Source: Enterococcus sp. MMGLQ5-1 (GTDB taxonomy: Bacteria; Bacillota; Bacilli; Lactobacillales; Streptococcaceae). Taken from it: a DNA stretch of 64,000 nt. The stretch spans positions 124,001 through 188,000 of the forward strand of contig NZ_JABJXU010000001.1 in the NCBI RefSeq assembly GCF_013155265.1, in the 5' to 3' direction. Under the pieces are notes generated by a model. That model had not been told where the DNA came from. It did not search any database and worked only from the letters and a program-made list of their open reading frames with translations. Of the stretch, positions 34,099 through 43,070 are shown one piece after another. The first letter of the stretch is position 1. Each line of letters starts with the position of its first letter. The translations under genes and the position numbers were made by a program.

Positions 34099-36675
34099 TT
34101 AGCTAATTGTTGTTGATACTTGCCTATTTGCCTTAGTTACAAATCGAGTTATTCTTTTCTCTATCTCGACAATGATGAAGAGCACTGCGATATTGGCTAA
34201 GATGATGAGTTGCTGTGAGCCACTTAGCATTGTTGTGCCAACCCATTGCTGCATTATTGGTAGGAATAAGACAGCACTTTGAAGTAATAATAAGATTCCG
34301 ATTGAAACAAATAGTATTTTGTTTTCTAGCAGACCTTTATTAATTGATGCATCCGTCAACTCACGACAGTTAATCATATAGACTGCTTGAGCAAGTACAA
34401 TATTTTGTAACAGGATAGTTTGTTGTAGGGCTTGACCTTCAAATTGCATTGCTAGGAAGTAAGCCGGGATAACGATAAGTAGTGAAACATAGATGATCCT
34501 AAAGACACTATACTTAGTCAGAATGCCCTCATTGACTACTCTTGGTGGCCTCGTCATCGTATCTTGACTTGCCTTTTCAAAGCCCAGTGCATATGAGAGT
34601 GTGATGGTTGAGACCATATTCACCCATAAAATTTGGACTGGTGTTAGTGGTAGCGGTCGATTAACTAAAAGGGCGAAGATAACCACTAAGCCTTGAGCAA
34701 GTGCAGTTGGTAGGAAAAAGTTGATTGTCTTTTTAAGATTATCAAAAATACGGCGTCCCTCTTTGACTGCTTTAGCAATTGTGTTGAAATTATCATCGGC
34801 TAGTACCATATCTGAAGCTTGCTTTGTAACCTCACTCCCCTTGATACCCATAGCGATACCGATGTCGGCTTTTTTAAGTGCTGGTGCATCATTGACACCA
34901 TCGCCGGTCATACCAACAACTTCACCATTTGTTTGCAGTGCGGTTACAATACGTAGCTTATGTTCAGGTGTTGTTCTGGCAAAAATGTCAACCTGTTTTA
35001 CCTGCTCAGCTAATTCTTGATCGTTTAATTGATCAATTTCAATACCGATTAAGACATTATCATGATGCTTTAAACCAATCTCTTTTCCGATTGCCTTGGC
35101 AGTATCCTTATGGTCACCTGTAATCATTTTAACAGCAATACCTGCTTGTTGGCATTCCTTAACGGCTTGTATTGCACTTTCCTTTGGCGGATCGATGATA
35201 CCTGCTAGACCGATAAATTCGAGATTTTCTAAAATATCGTGATTAAGTGCCTGTGTTTTATCGATCTTTTTAATTGCAAAGCCGAGCACTCGTTGACCTT
35301 GCTGGGCAAATTCTGAAGCTGATGCCTGCCATTTTTTAAGCTGCTCAGTAGTTAAGCTTGCCATTGTCATTAATACTTCAGGTGCGCCCTTAAGATAGAC
35401 AATGTTTTGTTCATCAGCTTCATGTAACGTTGCCATATATTTGTAGCTTGAGCTAAATGGTATTTTTCCTTTTTGCTTTTGTAGCTTTGTAGACGACGCA
35501 TTTTTTTCAACATAGTGTAAGAGGGCGAGCTCGGTTGGATTGCCTTGTAAATCATCAGCGTTTTGATTATCGTTTAGTTTAAGCTCTTGACAGTTATTCA
35601 TAATTTCTAGGATTTGTGCTTGGTTTTCAGTTGCCACATTAACTACGGTCATTTCATTTTTGGTTAAAGTACCCGTTTTATCTGAACAGATGACAGTCAT
35701 TGCACCAAGCGTTTCAACAGATGGCATACTCTTGATAATCGCATTTTCGTTAGTCATTTCCTTAACGCCCATTGATAGAATCATGGTTAAGACGGCTGGC
35801 AGTCCCTCTGGAATCATTGCAACGACTAAAGCAATCATCGCTGAAAACATTACCTGCCAGTCCATGCCATAACGGAAGCTTGTAAAGAAAAGTAAGAAGA
35901 TGATTAAGAAAGTGATACCACGGAAAATTTGACGATTTAACTGATTCATCTTTCTAACTAATGGTGTCGTTTGCTGCTGGACGGATTGCAAGGCTTGATT
36001 GATTTTACCAATTTCGGTTGCGTCACCTGTCGCTACAACAATCCCTAAGGCAGAGCCTGCTTGCACCAAGGTACCTGAGAAGGCCATATTGCCCTGATCC
36101 CCTGCAGGTAGAGTATCTGATAAGCTTTCTGTTTGCTTTTCTGTCGCCTCTGATTCGCCAGTCAGTATTGATTCTTCGATTAATAAATCATGAACTTCGA
36201 TTAATCGTAGGTCCGCTGGGACAACATCTCCTGAATTGAGGGCGACAATATCGCCTAGCACCAATTCTTCGTTTGCTACCGTTTGCTTAGTACCATTGCT
36301 AATGACAACTGAATCTTGGCCCATCATCTGCTTTAGACCATCTAAGGATTCTTCCGCTTTCCGTTCCTGATAATAGCCGACAAGACCATTGACAATAACG
36401 ACTAGTAATATAATGCCGCCTTCTACATATTCACCTGTTAAGAATTTAATAATTGAGGCAACCAAAAGGACAATCATTAATAAGTCTGTAAAATGCTTTA
36501 GCAGCTTTTGCCAAGGCTTCAAACCTTTTTTCTCAGTCATTGCATTTGGACCATTAATTTCAAGGCGTTCTTTTCTTTCAGTCGGCATTAAGCCACCTGA
36601 GCCTGTTTTTAATTTATGTTTAATTTCTTCTACGGTTAGTTGATACCACTTCATTTTTTCCGCCTCCGCTTTCAT
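34099..36675 (-). CDS. P2-type cation-transporting ATPase
   Basis: 858 residues from ATG 36675; a start at 36654 (MKWYQLTVEEIKHKL) is also possible. N-terminal cation-ATPase domain, actuator ILTGES, helix 4 MIPEGLPAVLTMILSMGV, phosphorylation site CSDKTGTLTKNEMT, hinge TGDGVNDAPAL, ten helices. Helix 4 PEGLP is shared by Ca2+ and Na+/K+ pumps. In helix 6 the sequence is WVNMVSTITLSYALGFE, so the acidic residue that coordinates Ca2+ (SERCA Asp800) is replaced by Thr. The transported ion is therefore uncertain. Convergent with the Mga-type gene. Confidence 0.9.
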   Translation of the reverse strand: MKAEAEKMKWYQLTVEEIKHKLKTGSGGLMPTERKERLEINGPNAMTEKKGLKPWQKLLKHFTDLLMIVLLVASIIKFLTGEYVEGGIILLVVIVNGLVGYYQERKAEESLDGLKQMMGQDSVVISNGTKQTVANEELVLGDIVALNSGDVVPADLRLIEVHDLLIEESILTGESEATEKQTESLSDTLPAGDQGNMAFSGTLVQAGSALGIVVATGDATEIGKINQALQSVQQQTTPLVRKMNQLNRQIFRGITFLIIFLLFFTSFRYGMDWQVMFSAMIALVVAMIPEGLPAVLTMILSMGVKEMTNENAIIKSMPSVETLGAMTVICSDKTGTLTKNEMTVVNVATENQAQILEIMNNCQELKLNDNQNADDLQGNPTELALLHYVEKNASSTKLQKQKGKIPFSSSYKYMATLHEADEQNIVYLKGAPEVLMTMASLTTEQLKKWQASASEFAQQGQRVLGFAIKKIDKTQALNHDILENLEFIGLAGIIDPPKESAIQAVKECQQAGIAVKMITGDHKDTAKAIGKEIGLKHHDNVLIGIEIDQLNDQELAEQVKQVDIFARTTPEHKLRIVTALQTNGEVVGMTGDGVNDAPALKKADIGIAMGIKGSEVTKQASDMVLADDNFNTIAKAVKEGRRIFDNLKKTINFFLPTALAQGLVVIFALLVNRPLPLTPVQILWVNMVSTITLSYALGFEKASQDTMTRPPRVVNEGILTKYSVFRIIYVSLLIVIPAYFLAMQFEGQALQQTILLQNIVLAQAVYMINCRELTDASINKGLLENKILFVSIGILLLLQSAVLFLPIMQQWVGTTMLSGSQQLIILANIAVLFIIVEIEKRITRFVTKANRQVSTTIS

Positions 36676-36870
36676 TTGATACTTTAATTATAGGTGACTG
36701 ATTTTTTGATCACAGTCGATAATTTCAGCTTGACCTGAAAAAGTTGCTTTTTAGGAGTTCATCTGCCTAGATTTTTATAGATAAAAATTTTATAACAATA
36801 TCGTTAGTTTTTTATTTTATAATAGAGTTATTAATAACGGTTTTGATTTATGATTCGAGGGAGAGTTGTG

Positions 36871-37731
36871 ATGAAACAATATTTTTTGTTGTCAGATAAG
36901 CAAAATAAAAATTCAAGCAGTGATTATCAATTAATTTATATGAGTAAGGTTGAAGGTGTTGATAAAGATCACCCAAGAATGCTACATTCGCACCAATCAA
37001 TTGTGGAATTGATTTTGATTACGGCTGGTAGTAGTAAAATTTTTATTGGTAATCAATATTTTCCGGTAAAAAAGGGGGATTTAATTATTTATAATAGTGG
37101 TGTTGTTCACGATGAACTGTCAAGCAATGATCCAATTGCTTTATATTGCATTGGGATTAAAGGAATTAATGAAACTAATTTAAGGGCGGATGCCTTGATT
37201 TCAGATCGTGCAGAACCAATTTTTGAAACTGGGCAATATTATGCCGTTCTCTTGCCATTATTTCAAAGTGCGTTTGATATGCTTGAACAAGAAATTAATA
37301 ATTATAATTCATTGGTACAGACATTAGGTCAAACCATAATTGAATTGATCAAAGCAAATGTCATCAATAATCAATCGAAATTAGCTGAAGATTCATCGAA
37401 ATTAATTATTGTTCAGGAAATTAAGCAGTATTTAGATGTTCATTTTTCGGAGGAATTTAAATTAAGCACATTAAATCAAGAAGGGCGTTGGCCAATCAAT
37501 GAATACTACTTTGCCCATAAGTTTAAGGCACTTTATGATTATACCCCCATTGAATATTTGCAAAGAAGAAGGATTGGTGAAGCACAAACGCTTTTAATCA
37601 ATACTGATTTGTCAATTACTGAAATCGCCTATCAAGTTGGCTTTAATAGCTCTTCTTATTTTACAACGCTCTTTAAAAAAATTGTCAAGCTGACACCTAA
37701 AACATACCGAAATCAATATACTGCTCGCTAA
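36871..37731 (+). CDS. AraC family transcriptional regulator
   Basis: 286 residues from ATG 36871, chosen because GAGGGAG lies at proper spacing; the upstream in-frame ATG at 36850 has none. N-terminal cupin-like sensor (MLHSHQSIVELILITAGSSKIFIGNQYF) and C-terminal double HTH (FKLSTLNQEGRWPINEYYFAHKFK, then TDLSITEIAYQVGFNSSSYFTTLFKK). It probably senses a sugar or derivative and activates the GRP transporter/dehydrogenase genes downstream, an inference from order. Confidence 0.9.
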   Translation: MKQYFLLSDKQNKNSSSDYQLIYMSKVEGVDKDHPRMLHSHQSIVELILITAGSSKIFIGNQYFPVKKGDLIIYNSGVVHDELSSNDPIALYCIGIKGINETNLRADALISDRAEPIFETGQYYAVLLPLFQSAFDMLEQEINNYNSLVQTLGQTIIELIKANVINNQSKLAEDSSKLIIVQEIKQYLDVHFSEEFKLSTLNQEGRWPINEYYFAHKFKALYDYTPIEYLQRRRIGEAQTLLINTDLSITEIAYQVGFNSSSYFTTLFKKIVKLTPKTYRNQYTAR

Positions 37732-37763
37732 AAAAGCAAGATTTTATAAAATCTCATATCTTA

Positions 37764-37802
37764 ATAAATGAAATCGTTGGTGGTAAACGATTTCATTATT
37801 TA
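37764..37802 (+). terminator. Terminator after the AraC gene
   Basis: TGAAATCGTT-GGTGGTA-AACGATTTCA with flanking AATAA/TTATT extending the stem and T-rich sequence downstream. Confidence 0.85.
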
Positions 37803-37868
37803 TTTCTAACAAGAAAAATGAATAAATTATAATTGATAACAATTATAATGTGAATATAAATACAATGA

Positions 37869-37897
37869 TTTACAAAATTAGCGCTAATTATTATGGA
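37869..37897 (+). promoter_or_regulatory. Promoter with palindromic operator for the GRP transporter
   Basis: -35 TTTACA (37869-37874), 17-nt spacer, -10 TATGGA (37892-37897). The spacer contains the perfect 14-bp palindrome AATTAGCGCTAATT (37876-37889), a likely repressor site. Confidence 0.55.
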
Positions 37898-37951
37898 TTG
37901 TATTTTTAAGTTTTCTGCTTTTATGTGAAAAAAATAACAAGGAGATGTGAT

Positions 37952-38815
37952 ATGAGTAGTATTTTATTAGGATTGGTGCCTGCTTTGATGTGGGGCTTGC
38001 AGCCATTGGTAATGCAAAAGATTGGTGGTAAGGCTACCAATCAACAAATGGGGATGGCAATGGGAACATTGTTATTCTCTCTTGGTGTTCTTTTTTTTCA
38101 TCAGCCAGCTTGGAGTCTCAATCTTATAGTCGCAAGCTTAGCCTGTGGTCTGGTTTGGTCATTTGGTCAAATTAATCAAATTAAAAGCTTCCATATTATT
38201 GGTGTTTCTCGTGCGATGCCGATTTCAACTGGGACACAGCTTATTGGTACTTCGCTTGTTGGGGTTTTATATTTTCAAGAGTGGACCAAATCAATGCAAT
38301 TTATTCTTGGGATTAGTGCTTTAATTTTAATTATTTTAGGTGTTACCTTTACTGCCTTTCAAGAGAAAAACCAGCAAGCTAGCCAACGAGTGGATATGAA
38401 AAAGGGTGTTTTGATTTTAGTGATTTCATCAATTGCTTTTGTGCTTTATGCTGTAATTCCAAGAGTCGCAGGTATTAATGGCTGGGATGCTGTGTTTCCA
38501 CAGGCAATTGGTATGCTTCTAGGGTCAATTTTATTTTGTTCTTTTGAAAAACAGCCTGACATTTTTGGTCAGAAATCCTTTTATAATATTATCACTGGTT
38601 TCTTCTTTGCTATTGCAAATATTACCATGATGCTTTCTAACGAAACCAATGGTGTTGCACTTGGCTTTACCCTATCGCAGATGAATGTGATTGTTTCAAC
38701 TTTAGGTGGTATGCTGATTTTGCATGAGGTTAAAACCTCTAAGGAAATTAAATATACGTTGGGTGGTTTAATTCTAGTAGTTGCTGGCGGCATTTTGATT
38801 GGCATGACAAAATAG
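37952..38815 (+). CDS. GRP-family sugar (glucose/ribose-type) uptake protein
   Basis: 287 residues from ATG 37952 (AAGGAGATG upstream); the longer frame from 37925 lacks a ribosome site. Ten hydrophobic helices, N-terminal LLGLVPALMWGLQPLVMQKIGG and internal WSFGQINQIKSFHIIGVSRAMPISTGTQLIGTS, the signature of the glucose/ribose porter family (GlcU, RbsU). A proton- or facilitated-type sugar importer. The next gene, a dehydrogenase, starts 12 nt downstream, so the pair probably handles the same compound. Confidence 0.9.
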   Translation: MSSILLGLVPALMWGLQPLVMQKIGGKATNQQMGMAMGTLLFSLGVLFFHQPAWSLNLIVASLACGLVWSFGQINQIKSFHIIGVSRAMPISTGTQLIGTSLVGVLYFQEWTKSMQFILGISALILIILGVTFTAFQEKNQQASQRVDMKKGVLILVISSIAFVLYAVIPRVAGINGWDAVFPQAIGMLLGSILFCSFEKQPDIFGQKSFYNIITGFFFAIANITMMLSNETNGVALGFTLSQMNVIVSTLGGMLILHEVKTSKEIKYTLGGLILVVAGGILIGMTK

Positions 38816-38827
38816 GAGGTAAGAAAA

Positions 38828-39838
38828 ATGACAAAGAAAATTTTACGAGTAGGTGTTATCGGCTGTGGTGCGATTGGTAAGGAGCATATTGAAAGACTTA
38901 CTAATGTTGTTGCTAACACTGTCGTCGTTGCAGTTTACGATTATTTTGAGGAAGTGGCACAATCAGTAGCAGCTAAATATCAGATTGAGGCAGCTCCAAG
39001 TGGTGAGGCCTTAATTGCAAGAGAAGATATTGATGCTATCTTAATTACCTCAACAGATGATACACATGCAGGCTACGTTTTTGAGGCTTTAAAATTTAAA
39101 AAATATATATTTTGTGAAAAGCCTTTAGCTTTAACTGCTGAAGAATGTCAAGAGATGATGGCAAAAGAAGTTCAAATTGGTAAGCGGTTGATTCAAGTTG
39201 GCTTTAATCGCCGATTTGATATTGGTTACCGTGAGATGAAGCAAGCAATACAGGCGGGTGAAATTGGTGAGCCGTTATTAATTCATAGTGCGCACCGGAA
39301 TATATCACAGGCTGCTGGCTTTAAAACGGATTATGCGATTACAAGAGTTGCGATTCATGAAATTGATATTACACGTTGGCTTTTAGATGAAGAATACGAA
39401 GAGGTTCAAGTATTAACGGTTAAACAAAGTAGAAAAACCTCAGGAGACTGGCTAAATCCACAATTAGTAATGTTTAAAACGCGTTCAGGACAAAGGATCG
39501 ATGTAGAGGTTCAAACTGATGGTGCTTACGCTTATGACATTCAATGTCAGGTTGTTGGAGAAGACGGCACCCTGAATTTACCTGATCCAGCTAGAGTTTT
39601 GAAAAGAGCCTCTGGCCATTATACATACGGCTTAACTGATCATTGGGCAAAGCGCTTCATTGATTCATATGATACAGAATTTAAAGAATGGGCAGCATCA
39701 GTTTTAAAAGAGAAATTAGTGGGGCCGAGTGCATGGGATGGCTATGTTTCTTGTGTTGTAGCTGATCGTTTAATTCAATCAAGAATATCAGGAGAGGCCG
39801 AAAAAATCGAATTGATTGAGAAAGCTGATATTTATTAA
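38828..39838 (+). CDS. Gfo/Idh/MocA family oxidoreductase (inositol 2-dehydrogenase-like)
   Basis: 336 residues. Rossmann motif VGVIGCGAIGKEHIERL, the family EKP motif FCEKPLAL, and the catalytic region VAIHEIDITRWLLDEE with the His/Asp pair seen in IolG-type inositol dehydrogenases. It oxidises a sugar or polyol hydroxyl with NAD(P). TAGGAGG ribosome site, 12 nt from the transporter gene. No other inositol-catabolic gene is nearby, so the substrate could be another cyclitol or sugar. Confidence 0.9.
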   Translation: MTKKILRVGVIGCGAIGKEHIERLTNVVANTVVVAVYDYFEEVAQSVAAKYQIEAAPSGEALIAREDIDAILITSTDDTHAGYVFEALKFKKYIFCEKPLALTAEECQEMMAKEVQIGKRLIQVGFNRRFDIGYREMKQAIQAGEIGEPLLIHSAHRNISQAAGFKTDYAITRVAIHEIDITRWLLDEEYEEVQVLTVKQSRKTSGDWLNPQLVMFKTRSGQRIDVEVQTDGAYAYDIQCQVVGEDGTLNLPDPARVLKRASGHYTYGLTDHWAKRFIDSYDTEFKEWAASVLKEKLVGPSAWDGYVSCVVADRLIQSRISGEAEKIELIEKADIY

Positions 39839-39989
39839 TTTATATTTTTATATAAAAGGTTAATTTTAATTGAGAGGTGGTTTTAATTTCATTAATTTGA
39901 ATTAATGCCATCTTTTTTTAGGGCTGTTTTTGCTATATCATGGATTTTTGGATAATAAGATAAATGCTTTATTCTTTTATGATTTAGCG

Positions 39990-40017
39990 TATAATATAAA
40001 TATGATTTTGAAAGGGG
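39990..40017 (+). promoter_or_regulatory. -10 element and ribosome site that fix the second AraC start
   Basis: TATAAT at 39990-39995 lies downstream of the earlier in-frame start at 39930, so translation must begin later. GAAAGGGG at 40010-40017 is eight bases before TTG 40026. Confidence 0.6.
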
Positions 40018-40025
40018 TTACAGTA

Positions 40026-40862
40026 TTGCAATATTTTAATTCAAAAACATTTAATCCCGAGATATTATATGCCTATGATCCATGGAATGAGCCCGGTGAT
40101 GCGTGCCAGCCCCATCAGCATGAATTTTTAGAAATTAGTATTGTATTGGAAGGTGAAGCGGATTATATTATTGATGGTCAGGGGATTCGACTAGGTGCAG
40201 GTCGAGTAATGCTTTTTAATCCCGGTGTCATTCACAGTGAAACGCAGCGGGAAAATAGTCGATCACATCAACTACATATTGGCATTACCAATATTATGTT
40301 AACTGGATTGAGTAGGAATTTTTTTCCAAATAAATATCCAATCATTGAGCTAGGTGAACATCACAGTCAATTCTTAGAATGTGCCTGGCGGGTGGTTAAA
40401 GAATATAATAATCAGGCTAATGAATTTCATTTAATGGGCAAGGCCTTAATAAATGAAATGCTGGTTTTAATTATTAGAGGCTTAAGCAGTGAAAATGATG
40501 ATTTACTTGAACAAAAATTATCAAAAGTAGAGAAGCGAAAACAAAATTTAGTTAACCAGACAATTTACTATTTAGAAAATCACTATGAACAAGAGGTCAC
40601 ATTGGAGCAGCTGGCTGAAATATTTTATGTTAGTCCCACCTATTTGTCAAAGGCTTTTAAAGAGGTTGTCGGCGTTAGTCCAATTAATCACTTAATTCAA
40701 ATTCGTTTAAGACAAGCCAAGGAATTGCTAATAGACACCAAGCTACCAATTAAGGAAATTGCTAGCTTAGTAGGTTATCAGGATGCCTATTATTTTAGTA
40801 AGCTATTCAAAAAGTATCATGGTGTGGCACCATCACAAATGCTTTCGGAGCTCAATAGCTAG
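40026..40862 (+). CDS. AraC family transcriptional regulator
   Basis: 278 residues from TTG 40026, preferred over the longer frame because a -10 TATAAT and a GAAAGGGG site lie between the two. N-terminal cupin sensor (CQPHQHEFLEISIVLEGEADYIIDG, PGVIHSE). C-terminal AraC HTH pair (VTLEQLAEIFYVSPTYLSKAFKE and LPIKEIASLVGYQDAYYFSKLFKKYHG). It follows the GRP/dehydrogenase genes, giving that locus an AraC regulator on each side. Confidence 0.88.
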   Translation: MQYFNSKTFNPEILYAYDPWNEPGDACQPHQHEFLEISIVLEGEADYIIDGQGIRLGAGRVMLFNPGVIHSETQRENSRSHQLHIGITNIMLTGLSRNFFPNKYPIIELGEHHSQFLECAWRVVKEYNNQANEFHLMGKALINEMLVLIIRGLSSENDDLLEQKLSKVEKRKQNLVNQTIYYLENHYEQEVTLEQLAEIFYVSPTYLSKAFKEVVGVSPINHLIQIRLRQAKELLIDTKLPIKEIASLVGYQDAYYFSKLFKKYHGVAPSQMLSELNS

Positions 40863-40988
40863 CGATGAAGTGATTGCTTATAATATCAAATGGATTCAGA
40901 CAAGCATAAGCGAAATTATTTATCACCTTAAAACCATATTTCTATCGTTGCTGGACAGTCGTTAGAGATATGGTCTATTTTTTAAACT

Positions 40989-41200
40989 CAATGTCAAATC
41001 AGACTGATTTTACTAAAATGATCAATATGGCTGTTAAGTCGCGTCTTTAGCGACTGCCCTTTAGTGTTGCTCAAACTACTTAGAATGCAACAGTTTTAGA
41101 AATATTTCTAAATTAAGCTTCTTGTCATCATGTTTCACAAAAACAATCACAAATTCACGCAGTTTAGGAGGCTATATCTTTTTTATCATTTTAAGATAAA
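40989..41200. repeat. Dispersed intergenic repeat family E, copy 2
   Basis: Begins CAATGTCAAATCAGACTGAT and ends TTTTTTATCATTTTAAGATA; matches 14118-14430 with an internal deletion of about 100 nt (no GGTATTGTTTTCC segment). Contains an inverted repeat AGTCGC-GTCTTTA-GCGACT. No coding frame. Downstream, 41220-41245 matches 18940-18965. Confidence 0.75.
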
Positions 41201-41325
41201 TAAAAATTGGAATATTTACCAGTCAAATTTATTATAGAGCCAATTTTTTGATAAGCTAATGCGTTTAATACTTTTATATTTTAAAATAATGAGTTCAAAA
41301 AAATAAATAATTATGATATTTTTAC

Positions 41326-41356
41326 TTGCCTTGAAGTACACTTTAAGGTTTACAAT
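41326..41356 (+). promoter_or_regulatory. MerR-type promoter with 19-bp spacer and operator palindrome
   Basis: -35 TTGCCT (41326-41331) and -10 TACAAT (41351-41356) are 19 bp apart, the long spacing that MerR activators correct by DNA distortion. The spacer holds CCTTGAAGTA/CACTTTAAGG (41329-41348), a palindrome with one mismatched pair. It drives the CMD-cupin-AKR-MerR genes. Confidence 0.88.
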
Positions 41357-41390
41357 TGGGTTGTCTTAATTAAGAAAGTGAGGGATAGTT

Positions 41391-41720
41391 ATGAAGGAAA
41401 AAATAACAGCGGGCAGAGATCAGTTAGGAGATTTTGCACCAGATTTTGCGAGATACAACGATGATGTTTTATTTGGGGAAATCTGGGAAAGTGACGTATT
41501 ATCGGACCAGACAAAGTCAATGATTACACTGAGTGCTCTAATTACTAAAGGTGCCACAGAGCAGCTCCCCTTCCACCTTAAAAAAGCCAAGGCAAATGGT
41601 ATAAATGCTGAAGCAATATCTGCTTTAATTACGCATTTGGCATTTTATGTGGGATGGCCTAATGCTTGGTCGGCCTTTAATATTGCAAAAAGGATTTATC
41701 AGGAGGAGAAAAATGACTAA
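41391..41720 (+). CDS. Carboxymuconolactone decarboxylase family protein
   Basis: 109 residues, all-helical: VLSDQTKSMITLSALITKGATEQLPFHLKKAKANG then ISALITHLAFYVGWPNAWSAFNIAKR, the CMD fold. It contains no cysteine, so the AhpD-type CxxC redox function is excluded; it belongs with the gamma-CMD-like accessory proteins often paired with cupins. First gene of a stress-type operon; the next gene overlaps it by eight bases. Confidence 0.92.
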   Translation: MKEKITAGRDQLGDFAPDFARYNDDVLFGEIWESDVLSDQTKSMITLSALITKGATEQLPFHLKKAKANGINAEAISALITHLAFYVGWPNAWSAFNIAKRIYQEEKND

Positions 41721-42099
41721 TTATCAACCTTTATTTGGTAGAGGCGCTTTAAATGTTGAATATGCTCAATATTTTACTGGCGATTCATATTTACAATTTC
41801 TAGCAAGTCAAGAAGCGGTTTCGGTTAACAGCGTTACCTTTAAGCCCAAAGCTCGAAATGATTGGCACATTCATCATGATGGCTTTCAAATTTTGTTGGT
41901 TACTGATGGTGAAGGCTGGTACCAAGCAGAAGGTCATTTGCCACAAAAATTGAAAAAAGGCGATGTGGTAAGTATTGACGCTGGAATCAAGCATTGGCAT
42001 GGTGCGACAAAGGATTCATGGTTTACGCATGTTGCGATTGGTAAAGGTACGACAGTATGGCTTGAATCTGTTAATGATGAGCTTTACAATCAACTATAA
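41713..42099 (+). CDS. Cupin domain protein
   Basis: 128 residues from ATG 41713, which has AGGAGG seven bases upstream inside the CMD gene; the frame start at 41647 is not supported. Cupin motif 1 DWHIHHDGFQILLVTDGEGWY with the HxH ligands, and motif 2 GDVVSIDAGIKHWHGA. Typical partner of CMD and aldo/keto reductase genes. Function unknown; perhaps handles a reactive carbonyl or lactone. Confidence 0.92.
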   Translation: MTNYQPLFGRGALNVEYAQYFTGDSYLQFLASQEAVSVNSVTFKPKARNDWHIHHDGFQILLVTDGEGWYQAEGHLPQKLKKGDVVSIDAGIKHWHGATKDSWFTHVAIGKGTTVWLESVNDELYNQL

Positions 42100-42111
42100 G
42101 GAGTAATGATA

Positions 42112-42969
42112 ATGTTAGAGGAAAACTACACGCTTAGTAATGGTATTAAAATTCCGAAGATTGGCTTTGGCACATGGTTAATTAATAAAAATGAAGATGC
42201 AGCTAAGGCTGTCAAGCGGGCAATTGAAACTGGGTACAGACATATTGATACTGCAGAGGCTTACGAAAATGAAGTGGGCGTCGGTCAAGGTGTTCGACAA
42301 TCAGGGCTTGAGCGACATCAAATTTTTGTGACAACGAAGCTTCGAGCGGAGTTTAAAACCTTTGCTGAAGCGACTGAGGCAATCAATGAATCGCTTGCTA
42401 AATTAGATTTAGATTATATCGATTTAATGATTATTCATTCACCAAAGCCATGGTCTGAATTTACGAAGGATGCGCATTATTTCAAAGGAAATCTGGCGGC
42501 ATGGCAGGCATTGGAAGCGGCTTATCAGGCTGGGAAAATAAAAGCAATTGGCGTTTCTAATTTTGAAGAGGTAGATCTTCAAAATCTGTTAGATCATGCT
42601 AAAATTAAACCAATGGTTAATCAAATATTAGCCCATATTGGTAATACACCATTAAAACTTATAGAATTTGCTCAAAAAAATAATATTTTAGTTGAAGCCT
42701 ATTCACCCTTTGGACATGGTGATATGTTTAATAATCAAGCGATTCAGGCAGTTGCGGCTAAGTATCAGGTTTCGGTTGCTCAGCTTGCTGTACGGTATTT
42801 ATTACAATTAAACTTATTACCATTACCAAAAGCGTCAAGCATTGAACACATGAAGGACAATGCAAGGACTGATTTTGTGATTAATGCTGCGGATATGTCG
42901 TTGTTGAAATCGCTTGATAAGATTGTTTATTCAGACGACAATCAAAAGTTTCCAGTTTATCAGAAATAA
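42112..42969 (+). CDS. Aldo/keto reductase
   Basis: 285 residues from ATG 42112 (AAGGAG eight bases upstream; ATG 42106 is too close). The catalytic tetrad is present: Asp46 (HIDTAEAY), Tyr51, Lys76 (VTTKL) and His109 (IIHSP). AKR5-like, NADPH-dependent reduction of aldehydes or 2,5-diketo acids. Third gene of the MerR-regulated operon, consistent with detoxification of reactive carbonyls. Confidence 0.94.
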   Translation: MLEENYTLSNGIKIPKIGFGTWLINKNEDAAKAVKRAIETGYRHIDTAEAYENEVGVGQGVRQSGLERHQIFVTTKLRAEFKTFAEATEAINESLAKLDLDYIDLMIIHSPKPWSEFTKDAHYFKGNLAAWQALEAAYQAGKIKAIGVSNFEEVDLQNLLDHAKIKPMVNQILAHIGNTPLKLIEFAQKNNILVEAYSPFGHGDMFNNQAIQAVAAKYQVSVAQLAVRYLLQLNLLPLPKASSIEHMKDNARTDFVINAADMSLLKSLDKIVYSDDNQKFPVYQK

Positions 42970-43070
42970 ACAATAATCTATAATTAAATTAAAGCGTTGC
43001 AGCTTATCGATTTTGTTAGCTTTTAATGCTAGTAATCATTTATCAAATAAATCCTTATAGGAGGTGTGCA

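Noticed and set aside
41391-41720. AhpD-type alkylhydroperoxidase
   Set aside because: The protein has no cysteine, so the CxxC catalytic pair is missing; only the CMD fold is supported.
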